Positions 51,107-59,935 of a stretch of DNA of 64,000 nt are shown in pieces; position 1 is the stretch's first letter, and each line of letters opens with the position of its first letter. The notes below the pieces were generated by a model. It was not told the origin of the DNA. It ran no database searches and saw only the letters and a list, made by a program, of their open reading frames with translations. Both the position numbers and the translations under genes were made by a program. This stretch comes from CAZNXJ01 sp964577115 (GTDB lineage: Bacteria; Planctomycetota; Planctomycetia; Pirellulales; Pirellulaceae). The stretch lies in contig CAZNXJ010000009.1 in the NCBI GenBank assembly GCA_964577115.1, positions 124,001 to 188,000 of the forward strand, written 5' to 3'.

Positions 51107-51667
51107 TCAATGATGGTGATGGTGATCGTGCTTTTCGAACGTGCCCACGTACGTCGTACCGCCGATTGTGGCGCTGAGCGTCGGTTCCTGCCCTTCCACG
51201 ATGACCTGAAGGGCGGTCACGAGCGCCGGTTCCTCGATGACATACGCGATATCCGACGGATCTTCCTCCGAGGGCGTCGCGGGCAGCTCGTACGTCATCG
51301 GATTATTACCCGTGCGAATTTCGATCGAGATGCTTTCGGGAGATTGATCCGCGGCGAGCGGCTGATCGCCTTCGAGCAGAAACACGGTGATGATGCCGTG
51401 CTGATCATCGTGCAGCCACTCGGCCTGATAGGACTGCGAACCACCCTCAGCCTCAAGCGCTAGTAGATGCCCGCCGTGGGGGCCTTCTTCGTGGTCGTGG
51501 TCATGGTCGTGATCATGATCGTGCGCATGAGCACCTCCCTTGCCGGAGCCCGACTCCGAGCCTGTGTTTGCTGTATCTGCTGACGGGCTCGGCCGGCAGC
51601 CGATCGTCAGACCGGCGGCAAAGACAAGCGTATAAGCCAGCAGCGTAAGTCCCCGGGTAATCCGCAT
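51107..51667 (-). CDS. Histidine-rich lipoprotein downstream of pst genes
   Basis: The 186-aa product begins with a lipoprotein signal peptide (LLAYTLVFAAGLTIGC, lipobox with Cys24). A linker leads to HAHDHDHDHDHDHEEGPHGGH near residues 47-67, and the chain ends FEKHDHHHHH. The middle (about 68-175) is an unrecognised acidic beta-rich domain. The His/Asp stretches are very likely divalent metal ligands (Zn, Ni, Cu or Co); a periplasmic metal buffer or metallochaperone role is inferred. It lies 134 bp downstream of pstB on the same strand and could be co-expressed with the phosphate transporter, but may have its own promoter. Confidence 0.75.
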   Translation of the reverse strand: MRITRGLTLLAYTLVFAAGLTIGCRPSPSADTANTGSESGSGKGGAHAHDHDHDHDHDHEEGPHGGHLLALEAEGGSQSYQAEWLHDDQHGIITVFLLEGDQPLAADQSPESISIEIRTGNNPMTYELPATPSEEDPSDIAYVIEEPALVTALQVIVEGQEPTLSATIGGTTYVGTFEKHDHHHHH

Positions 51668-51801
51668 GACGTAAGACTCCGTTTAGTCAGCTCGAGACAA
51701 GGCCATGACGCTCACGATCCTACGAAGACCGGTGCGAATTGGCAATGCGGGAGATGCGACGCGAAGGAGCTCGCGGGTCCGGGGACACGACGACCTGGCG
51801 T

Positions 51802-52656
51802 CTATCCAAACCGTCCCGTGATGTAGTTTTCTGTCTGCTTGTTCTTCGGCTTCGTGAAGATCTCGCGCGTCGGGCCGAACTCGATGAGCGACCCCTCGTA
51901 CAGAAACGCGGTGTAATCCGACGCGCGTGCGGCCTGCTGCATGTTATGCGTGACGATGACGATCGTGTAATCGCGGCGCAGTTCCGCGATCAGGTCTTCG
52001 ATGGCGATCGTCGAGCGGGGGTCGAGTGCCGAACAGGGTTCGTCCATGAGCAGCACCTCGGGTTCGACGGCGATCGCGCGGGCGATACACAGCCGCTGTT
52101 GCTGGCCGCCGCTGAGCCCCAGAGCCGGTTTGCGCAGCCGCGTTTTCACTTCGTCCCAGAGGGCGGCTTTGCGCAGCGAGGCCTCGACGAGGTGGTCGAG
52201 TTCCGCGCGCGAGAGCTTCAAGTGCAGCCGCGGACCAAAGGCCACATTGTCGTAGATCGACTTGGGAAACGGATTCGGCTTTTGAAACACCATCCCGACG
52301 CGGCGCCGCAGGTCGACAACGTCGACGATTTTGGCGAGTACGTCGAGTCCGTACATGACCAGTTCACCGTCGGCGTGCGCTTCGGGCACGGTATCGTTCA
52401 TGCGGTTGATCCACCGCAGCAGCGTGCTCTTGCCGCAGCCGCTCGGCCCGATGAACGCCGTCACTTGTTTTTCGGGAATGTCCGCATTGATGGAGCGGAC
52501 GGCCTGCATGTCGCCGTACCAGGCGTTGAAATTGCGCAGGCGAATTGCGGCCTTCGGCGGCGCGGCGCCTTCGGTTTGCGGATCGTTCGCAAAGATCGAC
52601 GTCGCAGAGCGGTCGGTCGGGGTGGTCATGGAGTGGTGTGTCAGGCTGGTTGACAT
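51802..52656 (-). CDS. pstB: Phosphate ABC transporter ATP-binding protein
   Basis: This is a 284-aa ABC ATPase with Walker A GPSGCGKST, Q-loop VFQKPNPFPKSIYDN (a PstB hallmark), signature LSGGQQQR, Walker B VLLMDEPCSALD and switch His in VTHN. It energises phosphate uptake through PstCA. The first ATG gives a ~35-residue Ser/Thr-rich extension before the conserved start (AIRLRNFNAWYGD). An internal ATG at 52629 is an alternative, and neither has a good ribosome-binding site. It follows pstA by 51 bp. Confidence 0.95.
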   Translation of the reverse strand: MSTSLTHHSMTTPTDRSATSIFANDPQTEGAAPPKAAIRLRNFNAWYGDMQAVRSINADIPEKQVTAFIGPSGCGKSTLLRWINRMNDTVPEAHADGELVMYGLDVLAKIVDVVDLRRRVGMVFQKPNPFPKSIYDNVAFGPRLHLKLSRAELDHLVEASLRKAALWDEVKTRLRKPALGLSGGQQQRLCIARAIAVEPEVLLMDEPCSALDPRSTIAIEDLIAELRRDYTIVIVTHNMQQAARASDYTAFLYEGSLIEFGPTREIFTKPKNKQTENYITGRFG

Positions 52657-52707
52657 GGAAATTCGGCGAAGCCGCCGTCCTCTCGCCGCATGACAGCGCC
52701 GGAGAGC

Positions 52708-53928
52708 TTAACCACGATGGCGCTGCATGCGATTGCGAATAACGATGGCCAGCGCGTTGAAAAACAGCAGCATGACCAGCAGTACAATGATCCCGCTTGC
52801 CGCCAGCGCATGGAAGTCCTCCTGCGGACGCTGGGCCCAGTTGAAGATCTGGAGCGGCAGCACGGTGAAGTCATCGGCCAGGTGCCGCGGCGCGCTCGAA
52901 ATATACAAAATCCCCGCAATAATCAGGATCGGTGCCGCCTCCCCGATGGCTCGGCTCGTCGAAAGAATCGACCCCGTCATGATTCCTGGAATGGCTGCCG
53001 GAAGGGAGACATTCCACACGGTTTGCCAGCGGGTCGCGCCGAGTCCCAGAGCACCTTCGCGCAGTGAATCGGGTACCGCACGGATCGCTTCCTGGGTCGA
53101 GATGATCACGATCGGCAGAATGACCAGCATCAGTGTCAGGGCGCCGGCCAGCACGCCGCGTCCGAACGGGATCTGCATGTAGTACCAGCTTTGATAACTA
53201 ATGCGGCCCCCTTCCGCATCACTGCGTATCGTTCTTGCTCGCAGCTCGGCATCGCTTGGCAACGGATCGCTCGGCCCGATCACGTTCAGTTCAACTTTCT
53301 CGCCACGCGTTGTCTGCGCTTCGATGCCCTGGCGTACTTCGGTGATCGGCGCGTTGCGCCCGGCGACCGGAATAAGCACCACGCGTTCGCCTTCGGTGAC
53401 AAACTGATCGTAGTACCGGGCCCCGATTTCCCAGAGCGGGTCTCGCACGGTGCCAAAGAGATTGAACATCGACACGAAAGCCGTCAGGCCAAGTATCCCA
53501 TAGACCACTGACGGGACGCCCGCGAGGTTCGTAATGTTGAGCTGCACGATGCTGTGCAGACCGACAAGCCATCGATTGCGCGGCCGGAACTCTTCGAGCC
53601 ACACTGCCGTAGCGACACCGATCGGCAGAGCCAGCAGCGCGCAGAGCGTACAGATCCAGATCGTCCCCATGAGGGCCGGATAGACACCCGCCTTCTCGAC
53701 ATTCGGGTGCGGGCCGCTCGTAATGAAACCCCAGTCCAGGTATCGCCAGCCCTGCACGGCGATGGCTGCGAGCAGCGTGAACAATAGAAGAACGGTCGTG
53801 CTCGCCGTCACGACACAGACGCCCAGAAACAGACGGTCGACTAGGCGGCGTCGAGCCGCGGCGACACGTGGGGCCGACCGTTTGGACCGCTCAGGCCGGG
53901 GTTCAGCAACCGGCGAAACCTGCGTCAT
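52708..53928 (-). CDS. pstA: Phosphate ABC transporter permease PstA, with enlarged periplasmic insertion
   Basis: This 406-aa permease is much longer than typical PstA (about 290 aa). A hydrophobic helix near 38-60 is followed by the conserved GVYPALMGTIW and NLAGVPSVVYGILGL segments. The EAA-type loop that contacts PstB is SLREGALGLGATRWQTVWNV (about 290-310), and IGEAAPILIIAG follows. Between about residues 165 and 262, where E. coli PstA has a short loop, there is a hydrophilic insertion with YYDQFVTEGERVVLIPV and SYQSWYYMQIPFG. The insertion is probably periplasmic, so it may contact PstS. It forms the channel with PstC. Confidence 0.93.
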   Translation of the reverse strand: MTQVSPVAEPRPERSKRSAPRVAAARRRLVDRLFLGVCVVTASTTVLLLFTLLAAIAVQGWRYLDWGFITSGPHPNVEKAGVYPALMGTIWICTLCALLALPIGVATAVWLEEFRPRNRWLVGLHSIVQLNITNLAGVPSVVYGILGLTAFVSMFNLFGTVRDPLWEIGARYYDQFVTEGERVVLIPVAGRNAPITEVRQGIEAQTTRGEKVELNVIGPSDPLPSDAELRARTIRSDAEGGRISYQSWYYMQIPFGRGVLAGALTLMLVILPIVIISTQEAIRAVPDSLREGALGLGATRWQTVWNVSLPAAIPGIMTGSILSTSRAIGEAAPILIIAGILYISSAPRHLADDFTVLPLQIFNWAQRPQEDFHALAASGIIVLLVMLLFFNALAIVIRNRMQRHRG

Positions 53929-54036
53929 ATTCGGACGTATCGCAGCGGCGACGAGCGCTGCGCTCCTGTGGTAACTCGGACCTGCGGAAAACGGCCGTAT
54001 CCGCGGCCTTATCCCTCCATCAACGCCTATTCGGCA

Positions 54037-55014
54037 TCAATGGTACGTCTCCCGAAATCGGCGGCGCACCTGGTTGCCAAATAGAGTCAACATAAAAGTG
54101 ATCACAAACAACACCGCGGCTACCGCGTACATCGCAAGGTACTCGGGGCCGAAGGAACTGACGTCGCCGAGCGCCATTTGGACCATGAAGCCGGTCATCG
54201 TCTGAACTTCGTCGCGGGGGTCGAGCGTTACATGGGCGAGATTCCCCGCCGCGAGCGCGACGATCATCGTTTCGCCGACCGCCCGCGCGATCGCCAGCAG
54301 CATGGCTGAGATAATCCCGGACAACGCGGCCGGCACAACGACCTTCACGGCCACGTCGAACCGTGTGCCTCCGAGTCCGTATGCGGCCTCACGAAGGCTG
54401 CGCGGAACGGCTTGCAGCGCGTCTTCGCTGAGCGAACTGATGGTCGGCAGGCAAAGAATCGCCACGGCGACACCCGCGCTGAATGCATTGTAGATACCGA
54501 ATTCGGGATCGATCTGCTTGAGCAGCGGCGTGATGACTGTCAGGGCGAAGAAGCCATAGACAACGGTGGGGATCCCGGCGAGAACTTCGAGGGCTGGCTT
54601 CAGCACGGCACGCAGCCGCCGCGGCGCATATTCGCTCAAGTAGATCGCCGTGATCAGGCCGAGCGGAGCGGCGATCGCCATGGCGACGGCCGTGACGAGC
54701 AGCGTTCCGCAAACGAGCGCCCAGACGCCGAAGTGCTTTTCCCCGCCGCTGAGCGGCGCCCAGGTGGACGTGAAGAAGAACTCGCTGACCGTTACCTCCG
54801 GCGAGTTAAAAAAACGGAAGGTTTCCGTCGCCAGCACGCCGATGATGGCGAGTGTGACGGCGATCGAAAATGTTCCGCACAACGCAAGTCCTGCTTCAAC
54901 GAACCGGTCGCGCCAGCGGAGCGCGACGAGAGAACGGAACTTTGGCGGGACGGCCGACGACGCGTCATCTGCTTCGTCCGCTGCGTTGTTTTCAGGTGCC
55001 GATTCTTGGTTCAT
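54037..55014 (-). CDS. pstC: Phosphate ABC transporter permease PstC
   Basis: This 325-aa product has about six membrane helices. PstC motifs include WALVCGTLLVTAVAMAIAAP, EVLAGIPTVVYGFFALTV, the PstB-contacting loop SLREAAYGLGGTRFDVAVKV and AIARAVGETMIVALAAGN. A hydrophilic acidic N-terminus precedes the first helix. It pairs with PstA to form the inner-membrane phosphate channel. The gap to pstS (63 bp) contains the palindrome CCGCGG-TG-CCGCGG at 55038-55051, which could act as an mRNA processing or attenuation structure between the abundant binding protein and the permeases. Confidence 0.94.
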   Translation of the reverse strand: MNQESAPENNAADEADDASSAVPPKFRSLVALRWRDRFVEAGLALCGTFSIAVTLAIIGVLATETFRFFNSPEVTVSEFFFTSTWAPLSGGEKHFGVWALVCGTLLVTAVAMAIAAPLGLITAIYLSEYAPRRLRAVLKPALEVLAGIPTVVYGFFALTVITPLLKQIDPEFGIYNAFSAGVAVAILCLPTISSLSEDALQAVPRSLREAAYGLGGTRFDVAVKVVVPAALSGIISAMLLAIARAVGETMIVALAAGNLAHVTLDPRDEVQTMTGFMVQMALGDVSSFGPEYLAMYAVAAVLFVITFMLTLFGNQVRRRFRETYH

Positions 55015-55077
55015 GGGGTCGCGTGGTGAGGGACAAACCGCGGTGCCGCGGGACAGCCCGTTCGGGACACGGACATA

Positions 55078-56133
55078 CTACTGGATATCGAGTAGGTTCG
55101 CGGCCGTATAGATGTCCTCGAGGTTTCCCGTGCGCTTTTCACCATCGGCCGTGAAGAAATGCGTGCCGGTCAGCCGGTTCTCCACGTGTTCGATCGCACG
55201 CTGGTATAGCTCGGGTGGCAGAGCCACGTAGCCCACCGAGGGTGCAATGCTCGAGGCCTGCTCGATTTGAAACTTAACGAACTGCTTCATTTCGGCGCGC
55301 TTCATCGAGTCGCGACGAATATAGATGAATAGCGGCCGACTGAACGGTGCGTATTCGCCGCTTTCAATCGTCTCGGGCGTCGGAGAAACGGCTTCACCCG
55401 TTTCCGGGCTAACGATGGGCACCGCGCGAACTCGTTCTCGATTCTCGAAATAGTAGGCCGCCCCGAAGAATGCGATTGCACCTCGCTCGCCCGCCACGCC
55501 GGTAACAAGGAAGTTGTCGTCTTCGCTCTCCGAGACATCGTCGCGCATGGACGTGTTCGAGCTGCCGATCATGACTTCGCGGAAATAATCGTACGTTCCT
55601 GAGTCTTTGCCTGGCGAGAATACCTTGATCGGCAAATCGGGCCAGGCCTCGTTCAGGTCGCTCCACTTCTGCACGCCGTTCTTCAGATACATGGCGCGAA
55701 GCTGGTCGACCGTCAGTTTATCCACCCAGTTGTTTGCCGGATTCACGGCAATCGTCAGGCCATCGAAAGCGATCGGGACCTCGATAAAGGGGACGCCGTT
55801 CTTCTGGCACTGCTCGAATTCTTCCTGCTTGATCGGCCGTGAGGCGTTCGCGATATCGATCTCGCCCTGGGTGAAGCGCTTAAAACCCCCTCCCGTGCCC
55901 GAGATGCCGATTGCCACGTCGATCCGCGGAAATTTTTCGCGAAACGCGGTCGCGACCGCCTCGCTCAACGGATACACGGTGCTTGAACCATCGACCTGCA
56001 CGCGCCCGACGAGATCGGTCAAACCGCCGGTCGGCTCGTTCGACATCGAAGAGCCACAGCCGCTGACCGCCGTCAGCAACCACACCGCCAGCAGACACGA
56101 GGCGTGAGCCGGCGTTCGCCATTGTTCTGTCAC
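55078..56133 (-). CDS. pstS: Phosphate-binding lipoprotein PstS
   Basis: GTG 56133 is the start, supported by AAGGA at 56145-56141 with 7 nt spacing. The 351-aa product has a lipoprotein signal with lipobox AVSGC, so it is membrane-tethered in the periplasm. Family motifs are DGSSTVYPLSEA, GISGTGGGFKRF, DIANASRPI and GKDSGTYDYF, which line the phosphate pocket. It captures phosphate and delivers it to PstCA. Three 11-nt direct repeats 65 bp upstream look like a Pho box, so phosphate-starvation control is likely. It leads a pstSCAB transcription unit. Confidence 0.95.
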   Translation of the reverse strand: MTEQWRTPAHASCLLAVWLLTAVSGCGSSMSNEPTGGLTDLVGRVQVDGSSTVYPLSEAVATAFREKFPRIDVAIGISGTGGGFKRFTQGEIDIANASRPIKQEEFEQCQKNGVPFIEVPIAFDGLTIAVNPANNWVDKLTVDQLRAMYLKNGVQKWSDLNEAWPDLPIKVFSPGKDSGTYDYFREVMIGSSNTSMRDDVSESEDDNFLVTGVAGERGAIAFFGAAYYFENRERVRAVPIVSPETGEAVSPTPETIESGEYAPFSRPLFIYIRRDSMKRAEMKQFVKFQIEQASSIAPSVGYVALPPELYQRAIEHVENRLTGTHFFTADGEKRTGNLEDIYTAANLLDIQ

Positions 56134-56165
56134 AAAAGGTTCCTTCGTCTGCTCGGATGAGGGGC

Positions 56166-56171
56166 ATTCTA
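56166..56171 (-). promoter_or_regulatory. Candidate -10 element of the pstS promoter
   Basis: TAGAAT on the minus strand lies 33 bp upstream of the pstS GTG and 26 bp downstream of the last Pho-box-like repeat. No good -35 is present, as is usual for activator-dependent pho promoters, but the distance from the box is longer than in E. coli. Confidence 0.35.
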
Positions 56172-56197
56172 TCCGTCGCTAAATCATCCGGCACAAA

Positions 56198-56226
56198 TGT
56201 GAAGAAACGATGAAGGAATTGTGAAG
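56198..56226 (-). promoter_or_regulatory. Pho-box-like site: three 11-nt direct repeats upstream of pstS
   Basis: On the minus strand CTTCACA, CTTCATC and CTTCACA begin exactly 11 nt apart (56226, 56215, 56204). PhoB/PhoP boxes are tandem 7-8-bp half sites with an 11-nt period, and the Streptomyces PhoP unit GTTCACC is very close to this sequence. The site is 65 bp upstream of pstS in the same orientation. Confidence 0.7.
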
Positions 56227-56263
56227 AAGGCGAATCACATCCTAGGAGAACGGGCGCAAGGTC

Positions 56264-58078
56264 TCAGGCAAATTGCCGATTCTGTTTCCGGCGGTCGGAT
56301 TCCTTGAGCAGGATCTTGCGCAGACGGATCTTCGTGGGTGTGATCTCGACCAGCTCATCGTCCTCGATGTACTCGAGGGCTGCTTCGAGCGAAATCTGCC
56401 GAGGCGGTTTCAGAAGAATGTTGTCGTCGCTGCCTGCGGCACGGATATTGGTCAGTTTCTTTTCCTTGGTCGGGTTTACGGGCAGGTCATTTTCCCGGCT
56501 GTTTTCGCCGACAATCATGCCTTCATAGACTTCATCTCCCGGGCCAACGAACAATTCGGCCCGTTCTTGCAGCCCGTCCAATCCGTACGCGACCGCTCGG
56601 CCGGTCACCATCGAGATCATCACGCCGTTTGCGCGGCGGGGCATGTCACCCTGCCAGGGGCGATAGCCGGCGAAACGATGGTGGATAATCGCGGTGCCTT
56701 GTGTCGCGTTTAGCAGTCGAGTCCGCAGGCCGATGAGCCCTCGCGCGGGGATCGAGAACGTGGCGTGCGTGAAGTCGCCACGCTTCGTCAGCTCGTCGAC
56801 AATCCCCCGCCGCTCGCCGACCAGCTCCATCACCGGCCCCAGCTTTTCATCCGGTACCTCGACGACCAGCGTCTCGAACGGCTCTTCCTTCACCCCGTTC
56901 GTCTCGCGCGTGATCACGTGCGGCTTGCCGACAGAAAGTTCGAAACCTTCGCGGCGCATCTGTTCGATCAGCACGGACAGATGGAGCACTCCGCGGCCAG
57001 CGACCGCGAACGAGTCGCTCCCGGGAACCTGACGCACCCGCAGCGAAACGTTCCGCTCGAGTTCCTTGAGCAGGCGTTCGCGCAGTTGCCGTGTTGTCAC
57101 GTACTTGCCCTCGCGACCGGCGAAGGGCGAGCTATTAATCGAGAAGATCATTTCGAGCGTCGGCTCATCGACGCGCAGCCGCGGCAGCGGCACCGGATGC
57201 TGAGGATCGCAGATCGTGTCGCCAATTTCGACGCCCTCGAGCCCCATGACGGCGACGACGTCACCCGCCTCGGCCTCTTCCACCGGCACTCGGCCGAGGT
57301 TTTCGAACACGTTCACCGCGGTGACTTTCGCATCGGTCCGCCGTCCACCATCCTGCATCAGTGCGATCGTCTGGCCTCGCCGCAGCTTGCCCGAGCTGAT
57401 GCGGCCGATCGCGATACGCCCCACGTACTCGGACCAGTCAAGCGTCGTGACGAGCAGTTGCAGCGGGGCATCGAGCGACACTTCGGGGCCGGGAATCGCA
57501 TCGAGAACCATGTCGAGCAGCGGCTGCATCGAGCTTGAGGGTTCGTCGAGGTGCGGCGTTGCGAAGCCGTTCTTGGCGCTGGCGAACAGGTAGCGGAAGT
57601 CCGACAGGTGCTCTTCGCCCCCCAGATCCAGAAGGAGCTCGAACGCTTCGTCCAGTACTTCGAGCGGCCGGGCATCGGGCCGATCGATTTTGTTGATGAC
57701 CACGATCGGGCGCAGGCCAAATTCGAGGGCCTTCGAGAGCACAAAGCGTGTCTGCGGCATCGGCCCTTCGGCGGCGTCGATCAGCACGAGCGCCCCGTCG
57801 GCCATCCGTACGACACGCTCGACTTCGCCGCCGAAGTCGGCGTGGCCGGGAGTGTCGATGACGTTGATTTTCACGCCCTTGTACGGCAGGGCGATGTTTT
57901 TCGACAGGATCGTGATCCCGCGCTCGCGTTCGAGTGGGTTGCTGTCGAGAATTTGTTCGCCTTGCAGTTGCGAATCACGAAACTGGCCGCTTTGCCGGAG
58001 CAGGCAGTCCACCAAGCTCGTTTTTCCATGGTCCACGTGGGCGATGATGACAATATTCCGAATATCCTCGCGACGCAT
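56264..58078 (-). CDS. typA: Translational GTPase TypA/BipA
   Basis: This 604-aa protein has full family length. GTPase motifs are G1 AHVDHGKT (residues ~14-21), switch I ERGITI, G3 DTPGHADFG and G4 NKIDRPDA. EF-G-like domains II, III and V and the TypA-specific C-terminal region follow (ARGLIGLRTRLLNATQGTAI, TNIRAAGSDDNILL). It binds the ribosome and aids assembly and stress or low-temperature growth. It is transcribed on the same strand as, and upstream of, pstS, 130 bp away with the Pho box between them, so it is probably a separate unit. Confidence 0.96.
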   Translation of the reverse strand: MRREDIRNIVIIAHVDHGKTSLVDCLLRQSGQFRDSQLQGEQILDSNPLERERGITILSKNIALPYKGVKINVIDTPGHADFGGEVERVVRMADGALVLIDAAEGPMPQTRFVLSKALEFGLRPIVVINKIDRPDARPLEVLDEAFELLLDLGGEEHLSDFRYLFASAKNGFATPHLDEPSSSMQPLLDMVLDAIPGPEVSLDAPLQLLVTTLDWSEYVGRIAIGRISSGKLRRGQTIALMQDGGRRTDAKVTAVNVFENLGRVPVEEAEAGDVVAVMGLEGVEIGDTICDPQHPVPLPRLRVDEPTLEMIFSINSSPFAGREGKYVTTRQLRERLLKELERNVSLRVRQVPGSDSFAVAGRGVLHLSVLIEQMRREGFELSVGKPHVITRETNGVKEEPFETLVVEVPDEKLGPVMELVGERRGIVDELTKRGDFTHATFSIPARGLIGLRTRLLNATQGTAIIHHRFAGYRPWQGDMPRRANGVMISMVTGRAVAYGLDGLQERAELFVGPGDEVYEGMIVGENSRENDLPVNPTKEKKLTNIRAAGSDDNILLKPPRQISLEAALEYIEDDELVEITPTKIRLRKILLKESDRRKQNRQFA

Positions 58079-58482
58079 AAAATCCTACGTAACTCTCGGC
58101 AGCAAGCAGCTTTAGGTCAAAACGACAACCGCCCCGCAGCGGTCGAGGAAAGGGGGACGACGGCGGACGCCACTCGGAGCGTCCTCGGTAACACAACGGT
58201 CTGCAACGTGCGGTGCAGGGAAAACGTCCCACATGAATCGTAGCAGTTGTCATGCGATTGCGGAATGGAGCTCAAATAGCCTTCGGGGGGTAGTTCCGAG
58301 TCGGGCAGGACGGCTCGGTGGCCGATAGTTTGACGTTTGAACCGCGCCTAACCGTTGTGCTCCATACGACGCGCCGAAACGCCTCCCTCATTTTTGGGCA
58401 GCCCTTGTGCCGAAAGCTGGATTAACCACGTTCGGCGTGGGAACGGTACGCGAGCCGCGGTCGAGCCGCAGGAGAGTTCGAG
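58079..58482. other. Divergent intergenic region typA / small secreted protein
   Basis: This is 404 bp holding both 5' regions. TTGACG at 58329-58334 resembles a -35 for the plus-strand gene but has no -10 at the right spacing. Nothing else was recognised. Confidence 0.5.
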
Positions 58483-58890
58483 ATGAATTTCAAGCCAGCC
58501 GTATTCGGAGCGCTGCTGACGCTGGCGCTCTGGGTACCGTCCCATGCGCAAGACAAGGATGCTGCGCTGCTACCGCCGCCCAAATCACCCAAAGTCCAGC
58601 CGTCGCCGAGCGACCAGCGCGCCGCGCTGCCCCACGACCTGCTGATGCATCTGCGGGACATGCAGCGTTATGGCGACGAGTATTCGCTCGCCCGGCAACG
58701 AGCGATCGAGAAAGCCGAGGCGCGTCAGGCCCGCATCAGCGCGGCCAAGTGGTTTGGCTACTCGCCATCGCGTCCACACGTCTCGTCCGTGCCGTCGATG
58801 AGCAGCTATTACCCGATCTGGAATACGGACGTGCGCTATCCAACTCAGCGGTATTTCATTTCGACTGCGGTCGAAGACGAAGTGCAGTAG
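58483..58890 (+). CDS. Small secreted protein of unknown function
   Basis: ATG 58483 follows AGGAG at 58470-58474. The 135-aa product has a signal peptide (FKPAVFGALLTLALWVPSHA) and a Pro/Lys/Ser linker. A short amphipathic helical segment with many Arg, Ala and Glu follows (LMHLRDMQRYGDEYSLARQR), then a Tyr/Ser/Pro-rich C-terminal part (PSMSSYYPIWNTDVRYPTQR). No known domain was recognised; the pattern is reminiscent of short planctomycete-specific envelope proteins. It has its own terminator. Not obviously linked to its neighbours. Confidence 0.75.
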   Translation: MNFKPAVFGALLTLALWVPSHAQDKDAALLPPPKSPKVQPSPSDQRAALPHDLLMHLRDMQRYGDEYSLARQRAIEKAEARQARISAAKWFGYSPSRPHVSSVPSMSSYYPIWNTDVRYPTQRYFISTAVEDEVQ

Positions 58891-58905
58891 CGCAAAGCAA
58901 ACACG

Positions 58906-58920
58906 CCGGCGAGTCGCCGG
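58906..58920 (+). repeat. Short hairpin after small secreted protein gene
   Basis: CCGGCGA-G-TCGCCGG, 16 bp past the stop codon, with no T-run. It may assist the stronger terminator 42 bp further on. Confidence 0.4.
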
Positions 58921-58961
58921 TTGATCTAGGCTAACCCGCGTCGAAGAGCGGATCACCATAC

Positions 58962-58987
58962 GGGCGTCGTACGCGACGCCCTTTTTT
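58962..58987 (+). terminator. Intrinsic terminator after small secreted protein gene
   Basis: 8-bp arms GGGCGTCG and CGACGCCC with loop TACG are followed directly by six T residues. Confidence 0.88.
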
Positions 58988-59060
58988 GTTCTCGAGACGC
59001 CGCATTGCTCTCCCCTGCTGTCCCTTTCCCTCTCGAGCTTTCACGGGCGGGCGGACTCGG

Positions 59061-59891
59061 TTAGACGCGCCGCGCGGCCTGGGCGCGAGCGTGGTAGGCA
59101 AGCCCAGCGCGAAAGCCGTCGAGCAGCCGAGGTTCGTTCGTCACCACGATGTACGCAAACTGGCTCTCCTGCCAGCCCGCGACGCGCCACTTGCCGGTCG
59201 TGGTGAGCGGCTGATAGGGAACCGCGGGAAGCTTCAGGTCGCGGGTGGTGCGGATGCGATAGACCAGCAAATGCTGGCCTTCACGAGTCGGGAAATCGAA
59301 GACGACCGTGCGTGCGTCGAGCTGCGTGCGGATCGTGCGCCAGCGGGTGTTGCGCCACGGCAGTGTCGGAAACTGCCGTTCGTCAAACGGCTGCCAATCG
59401 TCCTGGCCGCTCAGCTCGAGCGTCCGCAGCGTCCAACTTTCGGCCCAGCGAGCCAGTTCACTGTGCGATGGCGTCTGCGTGGGCAGCCAAAGCGACGCGA
59501 TGATGGCCAGGCTGGCGGCCACCGCCAGCGCTGCGGCGATCCACCAGCGGCGCGTGCCACGGCGATTGGCTGGCGCGTTTTCCCGTTGGTCGCGTTCCTG
59601 CTGCACCGGCTCGGCCAGCTCGACGCCGTCCGGGTCGCTCGACGTGTCGCGCGCCTTCGACGCGGCGTCGAGCGTCGCCAGTAAACGATCTTCAAGCCCC
59701 TCGGGTACCTCGACGCGCCGGAACGCTTGAGCCACGGCGGCATCGGCCTGCTGCGTCCACTCGTACATCGCGCGCAGTTCCGCATCCAGCGCAAGCTGTT
59801 CGCGCAGTTCCGCCATTTCGGGCAACTCGAGGTCCCGGTGCCCTGGACGGCAGGCTTCGATGGCTTCGCGAAGGGGGTTTATTCGTGACAT
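59061..59891 (-). CDS. Putative anti-sigma factor (single-pass membrane protein)
   Basis: This 276-aa protein is encoded 44 bp downstream of an ECF sigma gene on the same strand. About residues 1-110 are cytoplasmic, acidic and helical (MAELREQLALDAELRAMYEW). A single membrane helix follows RRWW at about 117-138 (IAAALAVAASLAIIASLWL). The extracytoplasmic part (about 140-276) is an unrecognised alpha/beta domain. The zinc-binding HxxxCxxC motif of classical ZAS anti-sigma factors is absent. The call rests on gene order, topology and size. It probably holds the sigma factor at the membrane and releases it upon an envelope signal. Confidence 0.65.
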   Translation of the reverse strand: MSRINPLREAIEACRPGHRDLELPEMAELREQLALDAELRAMYEWTQQADAAVAQAFRRVEVPEGLEDRLLATLDAASKARDTSSDPDGVELAEPVQQERDQRENAPANRRGTRRWWIAAALAVAASLAIIASLWLPTQTPSHSELARWAESWTLRTLELSGQDDWQPFDERQFPTLPWRNTRWRTIRTQLDARTVVFDFPTREGQHLLVYRIRTTRDLKLPAVPYQPLTTTGKWRVAGWQESQFAYIVVTNEPRLLDGFRAGLAYHARAQAARRV

Positions 59892-59935
59892 CCCGCATCC
59901 TCTGTATTCCGCAAACTTCCCTGTGGCGGCTCAGC

